Shown: piece by piece, positions 49,175-57,722 of the stretch
Layout: every line of letters begins with the position of its first letter
Numbering within the stretch: position 1 is the stretch's first letter
Source of the DNA: UBA5018 sp044375975
GTDB lineage: Bacteria > Cyanobacteriota > Cyanobacteriia > PCC-6307 > Cyanobiaceae
Direction of reading: 5' to 3'
Length of the DNA stretch: 64,000 nucleotides
Assembly (NCBI GenBank): GCA_044375975.1
Contig: JBILLQ010000004.1
Span: 25,667-89,666, forward strand
Position numbers and translations under genes: made by a program
The notes under the pieces: generated by a model
The model's input: only the letters and a program-made list of their open reading frames with translations
Told to the model about the DNA's origin: nothing
Database searches by the model: none

Positions 49175-49520
49175 ATGGTTGCTGTGATAACAGGCAGAAT
49201 TGATGCAATCTTTAGAGCTTGTGAGCGGTTCAGAGTTGAGCGTTTAGATGTCTTTGGATCTGTGCTCCGAGACGATTTTGAACCCGGACGAAGCGACATC
49301 GACTTCTTGGGCGAATTCGGATCAATGCCACCTGCCGACACCAGATGCTTATTTCGGTCTGCTAGACGAATTGCGCACTATCTTCGGAGCTGAAGTTGAT
49401 TTAGTAATGGCCGGAGCACTCAATAATCGCTACATCGGCGACGATGTGAATAGAACGAAACGTAATCTTTATGAAGCGCGAACCTCTTGCCTATCTCGCC
49501 GACATTCTGGAATCATGTGA
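49175..49520 (+). pseudogene. Frameshifted MNT-type nucleotidyltransferase (MntA-like antitoxin)
   Basis: The first frame carries RFRVERLDVFGSVLRDDFEP and GRSDIDFLGEFGSMPPAD, the GSxxRxDF...D nucleotidyltransferase motif with both metal-binding Asp residues. After about 49340 the protein continues in the next frame (PDAYFGLLDELRTIFGAEVD, LVMAGALNNRYIGDDVNRTK). A one-base insertion or two-base deletion between 49337 and 49343 separates them. It pairs with the overlapping HEPN gene. Confidence 0.85.
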
Positions 49521-49823
49521 AGCAATCGACAGTGCTCTTTTCGGCTTGCAATTCGAGGATTATCTGGTGAACAGACTTGTGCGCTCATCTGTGGAGCGTA
49601 AGTTCACTATTATTGTCGAGGCTGTCCTGGCGCTGTCGCGTAAAGCTCCAGATGTATTCGCGTCAATTACGGGGGCGAGGCGGATAGTTGATTTTCGTAA
49701 TCGTCTAACTCATGAGTATCCGAGCGTTGATGACGAGCTTGTCTGGGGACTGGCGAAGGGGGGCTGCAGGTTCTGAGAGTCGAGTGCCAAGCTCTTGTTT
49801 CACAGCTAGACGATGCGGGCTAA
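49471..49823 (+). pseudogene. HEPN-type toxin (HepT-like) with a C-terminal frameshift
   Basis: From the ATG at 49471 the frame gives KREPLAYLADILESCEAIDS, SVERKFTIIVEAVLALSRKA and the HEPN nuclease motif RNRLTHEY (R-x4-H-x-Y), so the catalytic site is intact. At a run of six G (49758-49763) the frame shifts and stops at 49776. The usual C-terminus (LQVLRVECQALVSQLDDAG) continues in another frame to 49823. The shortened protein may or may not fold. Confidence 0.8.
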
Positions 49824-50003
49824 CACCGTCATGCACCCCCCTGAGCACTGGGTCGTTCGTTACAAGCACTTCTTGCGGCCAGGTGATGAACAGCGTTATG
49901 CGGATGAGCAAGCAAGAATGCCTACACGTCAATAAAACAAATAATGTTCGCATGTGCTATGGTAGGCCATGTAATCAAGCGAAGGCCCAAGGAGCCGCAG
50001 CGG

Positions 50004-53000
50004 ATGATGAGAGAGCCAATTGACGGCAGCAGCTATCTTCTGCCCACGCTTGAGGGGTTTCGCAATAAGCTTCTGAATCTCACTTCCAAGAATAATCTTC
50101 TCAACCTTGGGCTCACGAGCAGGAGAACGGCAAGGCTGATGCGCTTCGTCGCCTGTGATCCTCAGGCTATACTCAACACTCTCTGTTCGGGCAATTTGCT
50201 CGAACTCAAGGCTCTTCCCAGCCCTCCAGAGGAGGAAGAGCATGGATTAGAAGCTCAAGAGTTCCAAGTCGCCCTTGTACAGGCTCGGGATCAAGATCCG
50301 CTCTATCAGCATATCTTTACCGACAGCTCAGCAGGCAATGGTCACGGTCCGGCGCTGGCTCAGGCAGAAGATCGAGTGCGCTCCAGGGTGAGAGAAGCAT
50401 TTGAACAAGCAGGCAAAAGCAGCGCCACGAAAAATCTGGCTATATGGGCAGAAGCTCAGGGGATCAATCCCAGCTACGATTTGTCCTTTGAAGACAATCT
50501 CCCTCCTGATAGGCATGGGACATTGCAAGTGTTGCTGCTGGCACAACAGCTGGAGTGCCTGGCGGAGGGCATGGGCAAGAGCGCACGCAGTTCGATCGAA
50601 GAAACAGGGAACAACATCCTCTACCTGGCTTTTGGTTGTCTGGAGTGGTCGGAGAGGAATAAGTCGTTTTTTGCCCCCTTGATTCTGTTGCCGGTTGAAC
50701 TAATCAAATCCACCAGCCGTGGTGGAGCAAAGAGTTTCTTTTTGCGGGGTACTGAGGATGCTCCTATTGGCAACGTCACCTTGAAGGAACGCTTGCGGCG
50801 CGATTTTTTGATTAGTTTTCCCCTGCCAAACTCCAATGAAGATGGTGTAGATCTGAAGGCTTACTTTGATCAAGTCGCCGATGCCGTGGTCGAGGTGGAA
50901 GGTTGGCTGGTACACCCAAATCTGAACCTTGCCCTGCTTAATCTCAGCGGCCTGGATCTCTATGAAGATCTTGATCCCCAGATCCTCCAGTCATCATCAT
51001 TGGTGAGGAAGTTATTGGCGGCAGATCTGACGGATGTGGAGAGAGGCAGTGAGGTTGACGTTGTGGCAGGAGACGTTCATGTGGATCAACCATCAATTGC
51101 TCAAAAGGTGCCGATCTTGATCACCCAGGCCGATGCCAGCCAATTCGTAAGTATCGCCGATGTGATGAGTGGTCGTTCCATGGTGATTGAGGGGCCTCCG
51201 GGAACCGGTAAGAGCCAGACCATCACTAACATCATTGCCAATGCCCTCTATGCCGGCAAGCGCGTGTTGTTTGTAGCCGAGAAGAAGATAGCCATAGACG
51301 TAGTCTACACCCGTCTGGCGGAGGCTGGTCTCAAACCCTATTGCCTACGTATTGCTTCTGATAAGACCAACAAGCGAGAGGTGTATGACGAGTTGGGCAA
51401 GAGGCTAAGGCTGCCCAAGCCTGGGTCTCCCCGACGCGATGCGGTCCTGGGTGAATTCAACCAATTGCGCGATCAGCTGAATTCCTTTTCAAATTTGCTC
51501 AACCAAAGCCACGGCGCCGAGGAGGAGATTCATCAGGAGCTGCTCTGGGCTGAAGTAAAGCTGAGGCAGGAGTTACAGTCCGCTGATATTGAGCTAACTG
51601 AATTCAAGGTCGACTTGCCCGTTGCAACGGCCTATACCCGTCCACAAGTTGAGCAGGTGGCTGAAATCCATTGTGAGTTGGCCGTTCTTGTCGCAGCGTT
51701 GAATTTCGATGAGCTCTATGGTGTCTTCCCGGCCATTGGAGTTAGGCCGGGGGATTCCCTTGGCCGTGATCAACTATTCGATCAGGCCCAGCGATGGGCC
51801 GAGCTCCTCAAGGCCCTGTCGGACCTATTGGGACAAGGGGAAGACCTAACGGGTCTATCTCTGCAAGCTTTGCGCCAACGGGCCCGCGACGATGCGGCAG
51901 CCGTGTCGAGGCTGCCTGATCCATTGCCGAGTGAGCCGGAATCTCTGCTCCCCTTGCTCTCCAGCACGGAGATTTCCGGAGTCGCCCAGGGTTTGTTGCA
52001 GGCATTGAGAACTGAGCAAGCCAGCGCAGACAGGCTGGCTTGCAGCTTCGTTCGGATTCCCCATCCGCTACCCGACGCAGCCCAGATCAGGGATTTCGTG
52101 GCTCGCTGGAACGGCTGGAGCTTGGGTCAGTTGGCTATGCCGCTGACAGCCGCTGATCGGGAGCTGCTGAGCCAGCGCCTTGAACTCCTGGCTGATCGGG
52201 TGGACAGACTCCAAGTGGCCTGTGACGCCACGGGCATTGGCCTCGGGGTTGATCAGTGCAATCATTCCTCCATTCGGACCCTTGCCGCAGTACTGGACCA
52301 TCTGAACGCTCTGCCCAGTTGGGTGTTGGAGCATCGAGACCAGCCGATCTGGAAGGCCGATTCCGACCGGTTGCAGGATCTGCTGACTGGCTATGCCTTG
52401 CTGCAGGAACAGCGGCAATCCTTGGGTCTGAACAAGTCACCCCTGGCCAAGTCCAGCTCCAAGGCTCAACTCAGGCAAGCCTCCGAGCTTCTCCAGCGGT
52501 GCATTGAGAGGGGGATGGCGGCTCAGCTCCCGAGTTCAGCTGCGGCCAAGCGGTGGGGCCTGTGGATTGCTGACGTCCAGGCCTTGTTGGACCGGATCCC
52601 CATGGCCGTTGAGCGGGGCATCGCGGGCAAGAGCCTCCACGTTTTCACCATTGAGCAGTTACTGGCCTTGCCAACTGTGCTGCGCGCCGTTGCCGCCCTG
52701 AGTGCCAAAGCCTTCCAGCATCGAGGTGGCCAGTTGTGGGATGCACCCTTGGCCGCCATGGCCTTCACCCTGCAAGTCAGGAATGAATTGGAGCAAACCC
52801 GCGGGAAGCTGGATCGCGCGGGATTGAGCATCCCCACCGATGTCAATGCCCAGAAGCTGCGGCGGGAGGCTGAGGTCCTCGAAACGAAGGGGCTACGCAA
52901 GCTGCTCAGCAGGTGGGCCGGCTCCTACAAGCGAGCGTCCGAGCGGGCCGAGAAACTAGGGGCACAGGAAGAAGCCCAAAGACCGCTTGCCTTGCGGCGA

Positions 53001-55916
53001 ATTGCCGATTTTCTGGATCAGCGCGCCAGTTGTTCAGACGAGCGGGAGGCGCAATGGTGCGCAGACGGCCTGACCCTGCAGGAGGCCGTTGCCGTGGCCC
53101 AGGAGCTGGCTGCTTTCAAGGATCTGCTCAGTGGCCAGGCGGCAAATGCCGTGTTTCTGCCCCTGGCTCGCACGGCACCCCTGGCTGAGGTCAGGGCGTT
53201 GCTGGCGGACTTTGAAGCTGGGCTGCACGGGGATCTCAATGCCCTGGTTAGCCATGAGCTGTGGGTGAGTAAAGCCGTGGGGGGCATGACCCTGGCTGAG
53301 CTGTGCAGTCAGCTCGAAACCAGCCGTGGGGACCAGGAACTGTTGGAGCAGGCGACGCCCTATGGGGCCTGGGCCGTGGCCGCAGGCATCGAGGACGGGA
53401 CCGAGATGGTGGCTTGGTTTGAGAATGTCCTGCGGTTCCAGGAGCTGCAGTCCCTCTTCCCCCAAGCGGAGTTTGAGGCCATTGTTGGTCCAGCCCCTGA
53501 GCTGCAACGTCTACAGGAAGTGGTGACGGCGGCAGCCACCTACAAGACACTGTTGAGCGCCGGCGGATTGGGCAATCTGGACCCCCTGCTCCTGGGCCTT
53601 GCCAAGTCAGAACTGGAGCGTATCGGCGGGCTGGTCGGCCTTCAGCTGATGCCCCTCATTGGACAACTGCTGGCGGAAGCGGAGGTCATCCCCACGGGAG
53701 CGGAACACCAACCGATTGGTGCGTTACTGGCCAGGATTCAGCAGAGCATCGCTGACTATCACCAACTGCTCAAAGACTGGGCCGTGAGCGGTCTCCAGGA
53801 TGGTCTGTCGAGCAGCGCCCTGTTCGAAGCCCCTCTGGATCTCGAACTCCATAGCCGCCGACAGGCTGCGGTGATCAGTGCTTCCTCTGTTCTGCATAGG
53901 CAACTGGGTCCTGATTTTGCCGAAACTGCGCCAGAAACGTTGCGGGCGGTGCTGGCTTGGATTGCCCAGCTCCGTGAACTGCGACTTCCATTGGCCATGG
54001 AACAGCGCTGCCTGGATCATGGTTCGGCTGGATACATCTGCAGGCAACGCCAGCGCGGATCAGATCTGGTCAGCGCCGTCGAACGGGAGGAGCAAATAGC
54101 CGAGCGGTTCGTCACCTTAGCCGCGTTCAGTCCGCAGCAACTGGGGGGCGATTCGATCCAGGAGGTGGAGGCGTTGCTGCATGGGCAGTTGAGCAGCTGG
54201 CTGGCATCGCTGCTTTGCCTGCGGCAGGCTTTTCCCCAGTGGGTTCGCTTCCATCAGCTGATGGAAAGCTTGCCAAGCAAGGCCGATCGATGCCTGGTGC
54301 AGGCGCTAATGGCCGGGAACATCCCATCAACACACTGGAGCCCCATCTACCACTGGAACCTGGTGCGCAGCAAATTGGGCGAAATCTCAGACGCCAACCC
54401 TGCCCTCAAGGGTCTGCAAGCCGCTGACCAGGTAAATAGACGCAGGCGATTTCACCATACGGAAGAGCGGCTCATGCAACTCGATCGCGCTGAAGTGATC
54501 GCAAGGATCCATTGCGATCGCCACGAGCTACCCATTGGCATCGACCAGGGCCGACGCGGAGAGTTCACGGAGATGGGGCTGATTGATAACGAAACCAACA
54601 GGCAGAAGGGGCATCGCCCCCTGCGCCATCTCTTCCACCACGCCGGCAATGCCCTGCGGGGCCTGAAGCCCTGCTGGATGATGTCGCCCTCAACAGTCGC
54701 CTCGCTGGTGCCGCGGGAGGCGATCGAACAGTTCGATCTGGTGATCATAGATGAGGCCTCCCAGATGTCACCTGAACGCGCCTTCGGGGTGATCAGCCGC
54801 GCTAGACAATGTGTAGTGGTCGGAGACCCCATACAGCTGCCGCCGACCAGCTTATTTCAGCGCGGCTCTACTTCAGATGATGAAGAATCGATCCTCGAAC
54901 TCTGCACTAAGAGCTTCAAACCGGTGCGGAGGCTGAAGTGGCACTACCGCTCCCGCCATGGCAGTTTGATTGCATTCTCAAACCGAGAGTTTTACGATAA
55001 CCAGCTGGCGGTCTTTCCCTCCTGTGATCGTGACTTTGCCATCAACAGGCATCTGGTGGAAGCGCCTCGCTACGTGAAGGGAATCAATCTACCTGAAGTG
55101 AGTTTGGTATGTGATGTGATCTTGGACCAGTTGGAGTTATATCCGAAGCGCAGTCTGGGGGTTGTGGCCATGAACGAGTTCCAGGCAGACCAGATTTTCG
55201 AACAGCTGGAGATGCTCTCCAGCCACCACCAGGAATTGCGCCGTCGTCTTGATCTGAAAGACAGCAGCGAAGAGCTGTTTGTGAAGCCACTGGACAAGGT
55301 ACAGGGGGACGAGCGCGACACCATCGTGATTTCCACCACCTATGGCCCGCCGGAGCCAGGTGGTCAAGTGGACATGAAATCCTTCGGCCCGATCGCTAAG
55401 GGCGGCGGTCACCGGCGCCTCAACGTGCTGTTTACCCGGGCCAAGCACGGCATTGAGCTGGTCACCTCCATGGAGTCCAGTCAGATCCAGCCCCCACCCA
55501 CTTCCAGTCGCGGCGTGCACGCCCTGAAGGATTACCTGAAGTATGTGGAAACCAGGGGCCTGGATACGGGCCGCCAAACCGGTCGCCCACCCGACAGTGA
55601 GTTCGAGGTGGTGGTGGCCGAGGCTCTTGAGCGCCATGGCTACCAGGTTGAATGTCAGGTGGGGGTTGCCAACTGCTTTATTGATCTGGCCGTGCTCGAT
55701 CCGAAGCAGCCGGATCGCTATCTACTGGGGGTGGAGTGCGATGGAGCCACCTATCACTCGGCCAGGTCCGCAAGAGATCGCGATAAATACCGGCAGTCGG
55801 TGCTGGAGAATCTGGGTTGGGAGATCTATCGGATCTGGTCCACCGACTGGTTCGAGAATGCCGAGGCTGAAACCAAGAAGCTGGTAGAACATCTCAATAA
55901 TATAAGCAGCAAATAG
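50004..55916 (+). CDS. Giant DUF4011-helicase-Vsr-type nuclease (Hhe-like defence protein)
   Basis: The 1970-residue protein has an N-terminal DUF4011-like region (FRNKLLNLTSKNNLLNLGL; NNILYLAFGCLEWSER). A superfamily 1 helicase of the UPF1/AAA_11-AAA_12 kind is split by a long helical insertion: Walker A IEGPPGTGKSQTITN at about residue 395, Walker B LVIIDEASQMSP at about 1580, VVGDPIQLPPTSLF, and the final motif LNVLFTRAKHGIELV. The C-terminal nuclease is Vsr/MTES_1575-like (FEVVVAEALERHGYQVE, FIDLAV, GVECDGATYHS, RDRDKYRQ, IYRIWSTDWF). This layout matches the Hhe anti-phage gene described in defence-island screens. ATG 50004 follows AGGAG; an ATG 60 bp upstream is less likely. Full length with no disruption. 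Confidence 0.85.
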   Translation: MMREPIDGSSYLLPTLEGFRNKLLNLTSKNNLLNLGLTSRRTARLMRFVACDPQAILNTLCSGNLLELKALPSPPEEEEHGLEAQEFQVALVQARDQDPLYQHIFTDSSAGNGHGPALAQAEDRVRSRVREAFEQAGKSSATKNLAIWAEAQGINPSYDLSFEDNLPPDRHGTLQVLLLAQQLECLAEGMGKSARSSIEETGNNILYLAFGCLEWSERNKSFFAPLILLPVELIKSTSRGGAKSFFLRGTEDAPIGNVTLKERLRRDFLISFPLPNSNEDGVDLKAYFDQVADAVVEVEGWLVHPNLNLALLNLSGLDLYEDLDPQILQSSSLVRKLLAADLTDVERGSEVDVVAGDVHVDQPSIAQKVPILITQADASQFVSIADVMSGRSMVIEGPPGTGKSQTITNIIANALYAGKRVLFVAEKKIAIDVVYTRLAEAGLKPYCLRIASDKTNKREVYDELGKRLRLPKPGSPRRDAVLGEFNQLRDQLNSFSNLLNQSHGAEEEIHQELLWAEVKLRQELQSADIELTEFKVDLPVATAYTRPQVEQVAEIHCELAVLVAALNFDELYGVFPAIGVRPGDSLGRDQLFDQAQRWAELLKALSDLLGQGEDLTGLSLQALRQRARDDAAAVSRLPDPLPSEPESLLPLLSSTEISGVAQGLLQALRTEQASADRLACSFVRIPHPLPDAAQIRDFVARWNGWSLGQLAMPLTAADRELLSQRLELLADRVDRLQVACDATGIGLGVDQCNHSSIRTLAAVLDHLNALPSWVLEHRDQPIWKADSDRLQDLLTGYALLQEQRQSLGLNKSPLAKSSSKAQLRQASELLQRCIERGMAAQLPSSAAAKRWGLWIADVQALLDRIPMAVERGIAGKSLHVFTIEQLLALPTVLRAVAALSAKAFQHRGGQLWDAPLAAMAFTLQVRNELEQTRGKLDRAGLSIPTDVNAQKLRREAEVLETKGLRKLLSRWAGSYKRASERAEKLGAQEEAQRPLALRRIADFLDQRASCSDEREAQWCADGLTLQEAVAVAQELAAFKDLLSGQAANAVFLPLARTAPLAEVRALLADFEAGLHGDLNALVSHELWVSKAVGGMTLAELCSQLETSRGDQELLEQATPYGAWAVAAGIEDGTEMVAWFENVLRFQELQSLFPQAEFEAIVGPAPELQRLQEVVTAAATYKTLLSAGGLGNLDPLLLGLAKSELERIGGLVGLQLMPLIGQLLAEAEVIPTGAEHQPIGALLARIQQSIADYHQLLKDWAVSGLQDGLSSSALFEAPLDLELHSRRQAAVISASSVLHRQLGPDFAETAPETLRAVLAWIAQLRELRLPLAMEQRCLDHGSAGYICRQRQRGSDLVSAVEREEQIAERFVTLAAFSPQQLGGDSIQEVEALLHGQLSSWLASLLCLRQAFPQWVRFHQLMESLPSKADRCLVQALMAGNIPSTHWSPIYHWNLVRSKLGEISDANPALKGLQAADQVNRRRRFHHTEERLMQLDRAEVIARIHCDRHELPIGIDQGRRGEFTEMGLIDNETNRQKGHRPLRHLFHHAGNALRGLKPCWMMSPSTVASLVPREAIEQFDLVIIDEASQMSPERAFGVISRARQCVVVGDPIQLPPTSLFQRGSTSDDEESILELCTKSFKPVRRLKWHYRSRHGSLIAFSNREFYDNQLAVFPSCDRDFAINRHLVEAPRYVKGINLPEVSLVCDVILDQLELYPKRSLGVVAMNEFQADQIFEQLEMLSSHHQELRRRLDLKDSSEELFVKPLDKVQGDERDTIVISTTYGPPEPGGQVDMKSFGPIAKGGGHRRLNVLFTRAKHGIELVTSMESSQIQPPPTSSRGVHALKDYLKYVETRGLDTGRQTGRPPDSEFEVVVAEALERHGYQVECQVGVANCFIDLAVLDPKQPDRYLLGVECDGATYHSARSARDRDKYRQSVLENLGWEIYRIWSTDWFENAEAETKKLVEHLNNISSK

Positions 55917-56046
55917 TAGTCTTTTATTTCTTGGCTGAAGGAGCATGCCATGTAGCTATCTATCCCCCACCACGTCGTCCTTCTTGCTGGCGCCTCCCAC
56001 GAGCCACTTGCCTGGCAAGGCCAGATGGCTGCGCTAGCATTGCCAT

Positions 56047-56499
56047 ATGGCAAACCAGATCGCATCGGCAGCTGCCTGCTCCAGTCCCGACCTGGGAGGA
56101 CCGGCCTCAATCTTGCGCCTGCGAGCAACCAGCTTTGCCGAGCTTCGCGATGCCGTTCGCAGTGGTCTGCCTTTCTCAGCGTTTTTGGCGCTGACCAAGC
56201 AACTTGAAATTGCTCCGCAGCAGCTCACAGCGGTTTTCGGGATCCCGCCTCGCACTGTCGCCCGTAGGAAGGAAGCCAGGCAGCTCAACCCCCAGGAGTC
56301 TGATCGGCTCTACCGGGTGGCAAGAACGGTCTCCCAGGCCGTCGAGGTGCTTGGCTCTATCGACAAGGCCCGCGTGTGGCTGAAGACTCCCAACCGTGCC
56401 CTGGGCTGCGAGATGCCTCTCAATCTTCTAGACACCGATATCGGCACGCGTGAGGTGGAAGAAGTATTGCTGCGCCTTAACTACGGGATCTTTAGCTGA
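56047..56499 (+). CDS. Xre/ParS-like antitoxin of an Xre-RES pair
   Basis: The 150-residue protein has a DNA-binding helix-turn-helix region (TKQLEIAPQQLTAVFGIPPR, TVARRKEARQLNPQESDRLY) and a C-terminal DUF2384 (MbcA/ParS) segment (ARVWLKTPNRALGCEMPLNL, then LLDTDIGTREVEEVLLRL). It neutralises and auto-represses the following RES toxin. Its stop overlaps the toxin start by one base (TGATG). Confidence 0.92.
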   Translation: MANQIASAAACSSPDLGGPASILRLRATSFAELRDAVRSGLPFSAFLALTKQLEIAPQQLTAVFGIPPRTVARRKEARQLNPQESDRLYRVARTVSQAVEVLGSIDKARVWLKTPNRALGCEMPLNLLDTDIGTREVEEVLLRLNYGIFS

Positions 56500-56957
56500 T
56501 GCGCGTTTGGCGGATCTGCCGCAAGCCCTATGTGGACACTTCGCTTGATGGCATCGGCGGAATGTACACCTCCGGACGCTGGCATAGCAAGGGGAATCCC
56601 ATTGTCTACACCGCCAGCTCTGCGGCGCTCGCGGCACTTGAAGTGCTCGTTCATGTTGATCCGCTCACGGCTCCGGCCAATTTAAGGCTGCTCGCCATCG
56701 AACTCCCTGATGACTTGAGCATCGAAGTACTCGAACCAATCACGCTGCCGCAGGGCTGGCATTCAGTGCCAGCTCCAGCTGCGCTGCAAACAATTGGCTC
56801 GTCATGGCTCATGAGCGGACGCACGGCGGCTTTGAATGTGCCGTCGGCAGTTATAGCGATTGAACGCAACTTCCTGCTCAATCCTCGGCATCCACAAGTG
56901 CAGCGAGTACGCATCCTCAGCGATGAGGCATTCTCATTCGATACGCGGCTCTTGTGA
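56499..56957 (+). CDS. RES-domain toxin
   Basis: The 152-residue protein has the RES motif: MRVWRICRKPY, GGMYTSGRWHSKGNPIVYTA (Arg and Tyr), SSAALAALEVLVH (Ser and Glu) and LNVPSAVIAIERNFLLNPRH (Asn). Family members attack cellular NAD+ (phosphorolysis) or modify metabolic enzymes. All expected residues are seen and the gene is full length, so with its partner this may be the only unbroken toxin-antitoxin pair in the region besides the first VapC pair. Confidence 0.92.
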   Translation: MRVWRICRKPYVDTSLDGIGGMYTSGRWHSKGNPIVYTASSAALAALEVLVHVDPLTAPANLRLLAIELPDDLSIEVLEPITLPQGWHSVPAPAALQTIGSSWLMSGRTAALNVPSAVIAIERNFLLNPRHPQVQRVRILSDEAFSFDTRLL

Positions 56958-57099
56958 TGGGGAGCCAGCCAATAACGCTGATAGGCACCGCGTCATCCAC
57001 CTGAGCCCCACAGCAAGCCTATCTGCTTGACGTATTACTCACTGGGGCCAAGTGATAGTAAGCGTACGCGTACCTGCCCCCAGGCTAAAATTCTCTTCA

Positions 57100-57119
57100 G
57101 GGCACCTCGAAAAATGCCC
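57100..57119. repeat. Hairpin repeat related to the 39.25-kb element
   Basis: GGGCACCTCGAAAAATGCCC forms a perfect GGGCA/TGCCC hairpin and matches the left end of the 110-bp element at 39249. No matching right end is present within 300 bp, so it may be the end of a decayed insertion. Nothing else is recognised in 56958-57229. Confidence 0.65.
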
Positions 57120-57229
57120 ATTCCGCTCGCCAGAGCGAGGAGTAAGCCAGTTGCTGCAACGCTTCGTGCAATAGGGTATCGATGGTCTTTGGTATTATTG
57201 GAGGCTCCATCCAGTCAGATATCCGAGTT

Positions 57230-57658
57230 ATGAGCCCAGCACAACAAGCCGCCCAGGCTGCCTCCAAAAACGCCGCAAGAAAGAGCGTTGTGATTATCGG
57301 CTTAGACCCCTTGCTTATTGATTTCTCATCGCCAGACTTCGCTGCATTCCCTGGTCTAAATGCCGAGAAGGTGTCGGCGGGAATCACCGCAGCGGAAGAG
57401 GGCCTCAGGGCTCTTGGCTATGACGCGCAGCATTGTCTTATTGACTTTGGTGAGACAGCTGAAGCGGTGGTAACCGCAGAGCTTCAAAAGCATAGATACG
57501 ACTGTATTTTGGTTGGGGCCGGCGTCCGAGACGTTCCAAATAATCTAATTCTTTTCGAGAAGCTGATTAACGTTATTCATGAGCAAGCTCCTGATTCCAA
57601 GATTTGCTTTAACACAAATCCCTCGGACACTCTAGCTGCTTTGCGACGCTGGATATAA
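57230..57658 (+). CDS. Conserved protein of unknown function, Rossmann-like
   Basis: The 142-residue protein alternates strands and helices: SVVIIGLDPLLIDFSSPDF, VSAGITAAEEGLRALGYDAQ, CLIDFGETAEAVVTAELQKH, DCILVGAGVRDVPNNLILFE. The pattern (GLDPLLIDFS, VGAGVR, FNTNPSDTLAALRRW) suggests a small flavodoxin/receiver-like alpha-beta-alpha fold without catalytic motifs that I know. The ATG at 57230 is chosen over one 48 bp upstream. It is an isolated gene between mobile-element debris and the PKS operon. Confidence 0.7.
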   Translation: MSPAQQAAQAASKNAARKSVVIIGLDPLLIDFSSPDFAAFPGLNAEKVSAGITAAEEGLRALGYDAQHCLIDFGETAEAVVTAELQKHRYDCILVGAGVRDVPNNLILFEKLINVIHEQAPDSKICFNTNPSDTLAALRRWI

Positions 57659-57722
57659 AGGGTTGATCTTGTTCTTTCTGATTACATTTTTATCTGATCA
57701 CATCGATACCCCCCTGGGGGCT

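Noticed and set aside
57097..57387. Minus-strand frame ending in the hairpin repeat (ends EWAFFEVP)
   Set aside because: It could be the end of a transposase, but it overlaps a better-formed plus-strand gene and shows no catalytic motif, so it is not called.
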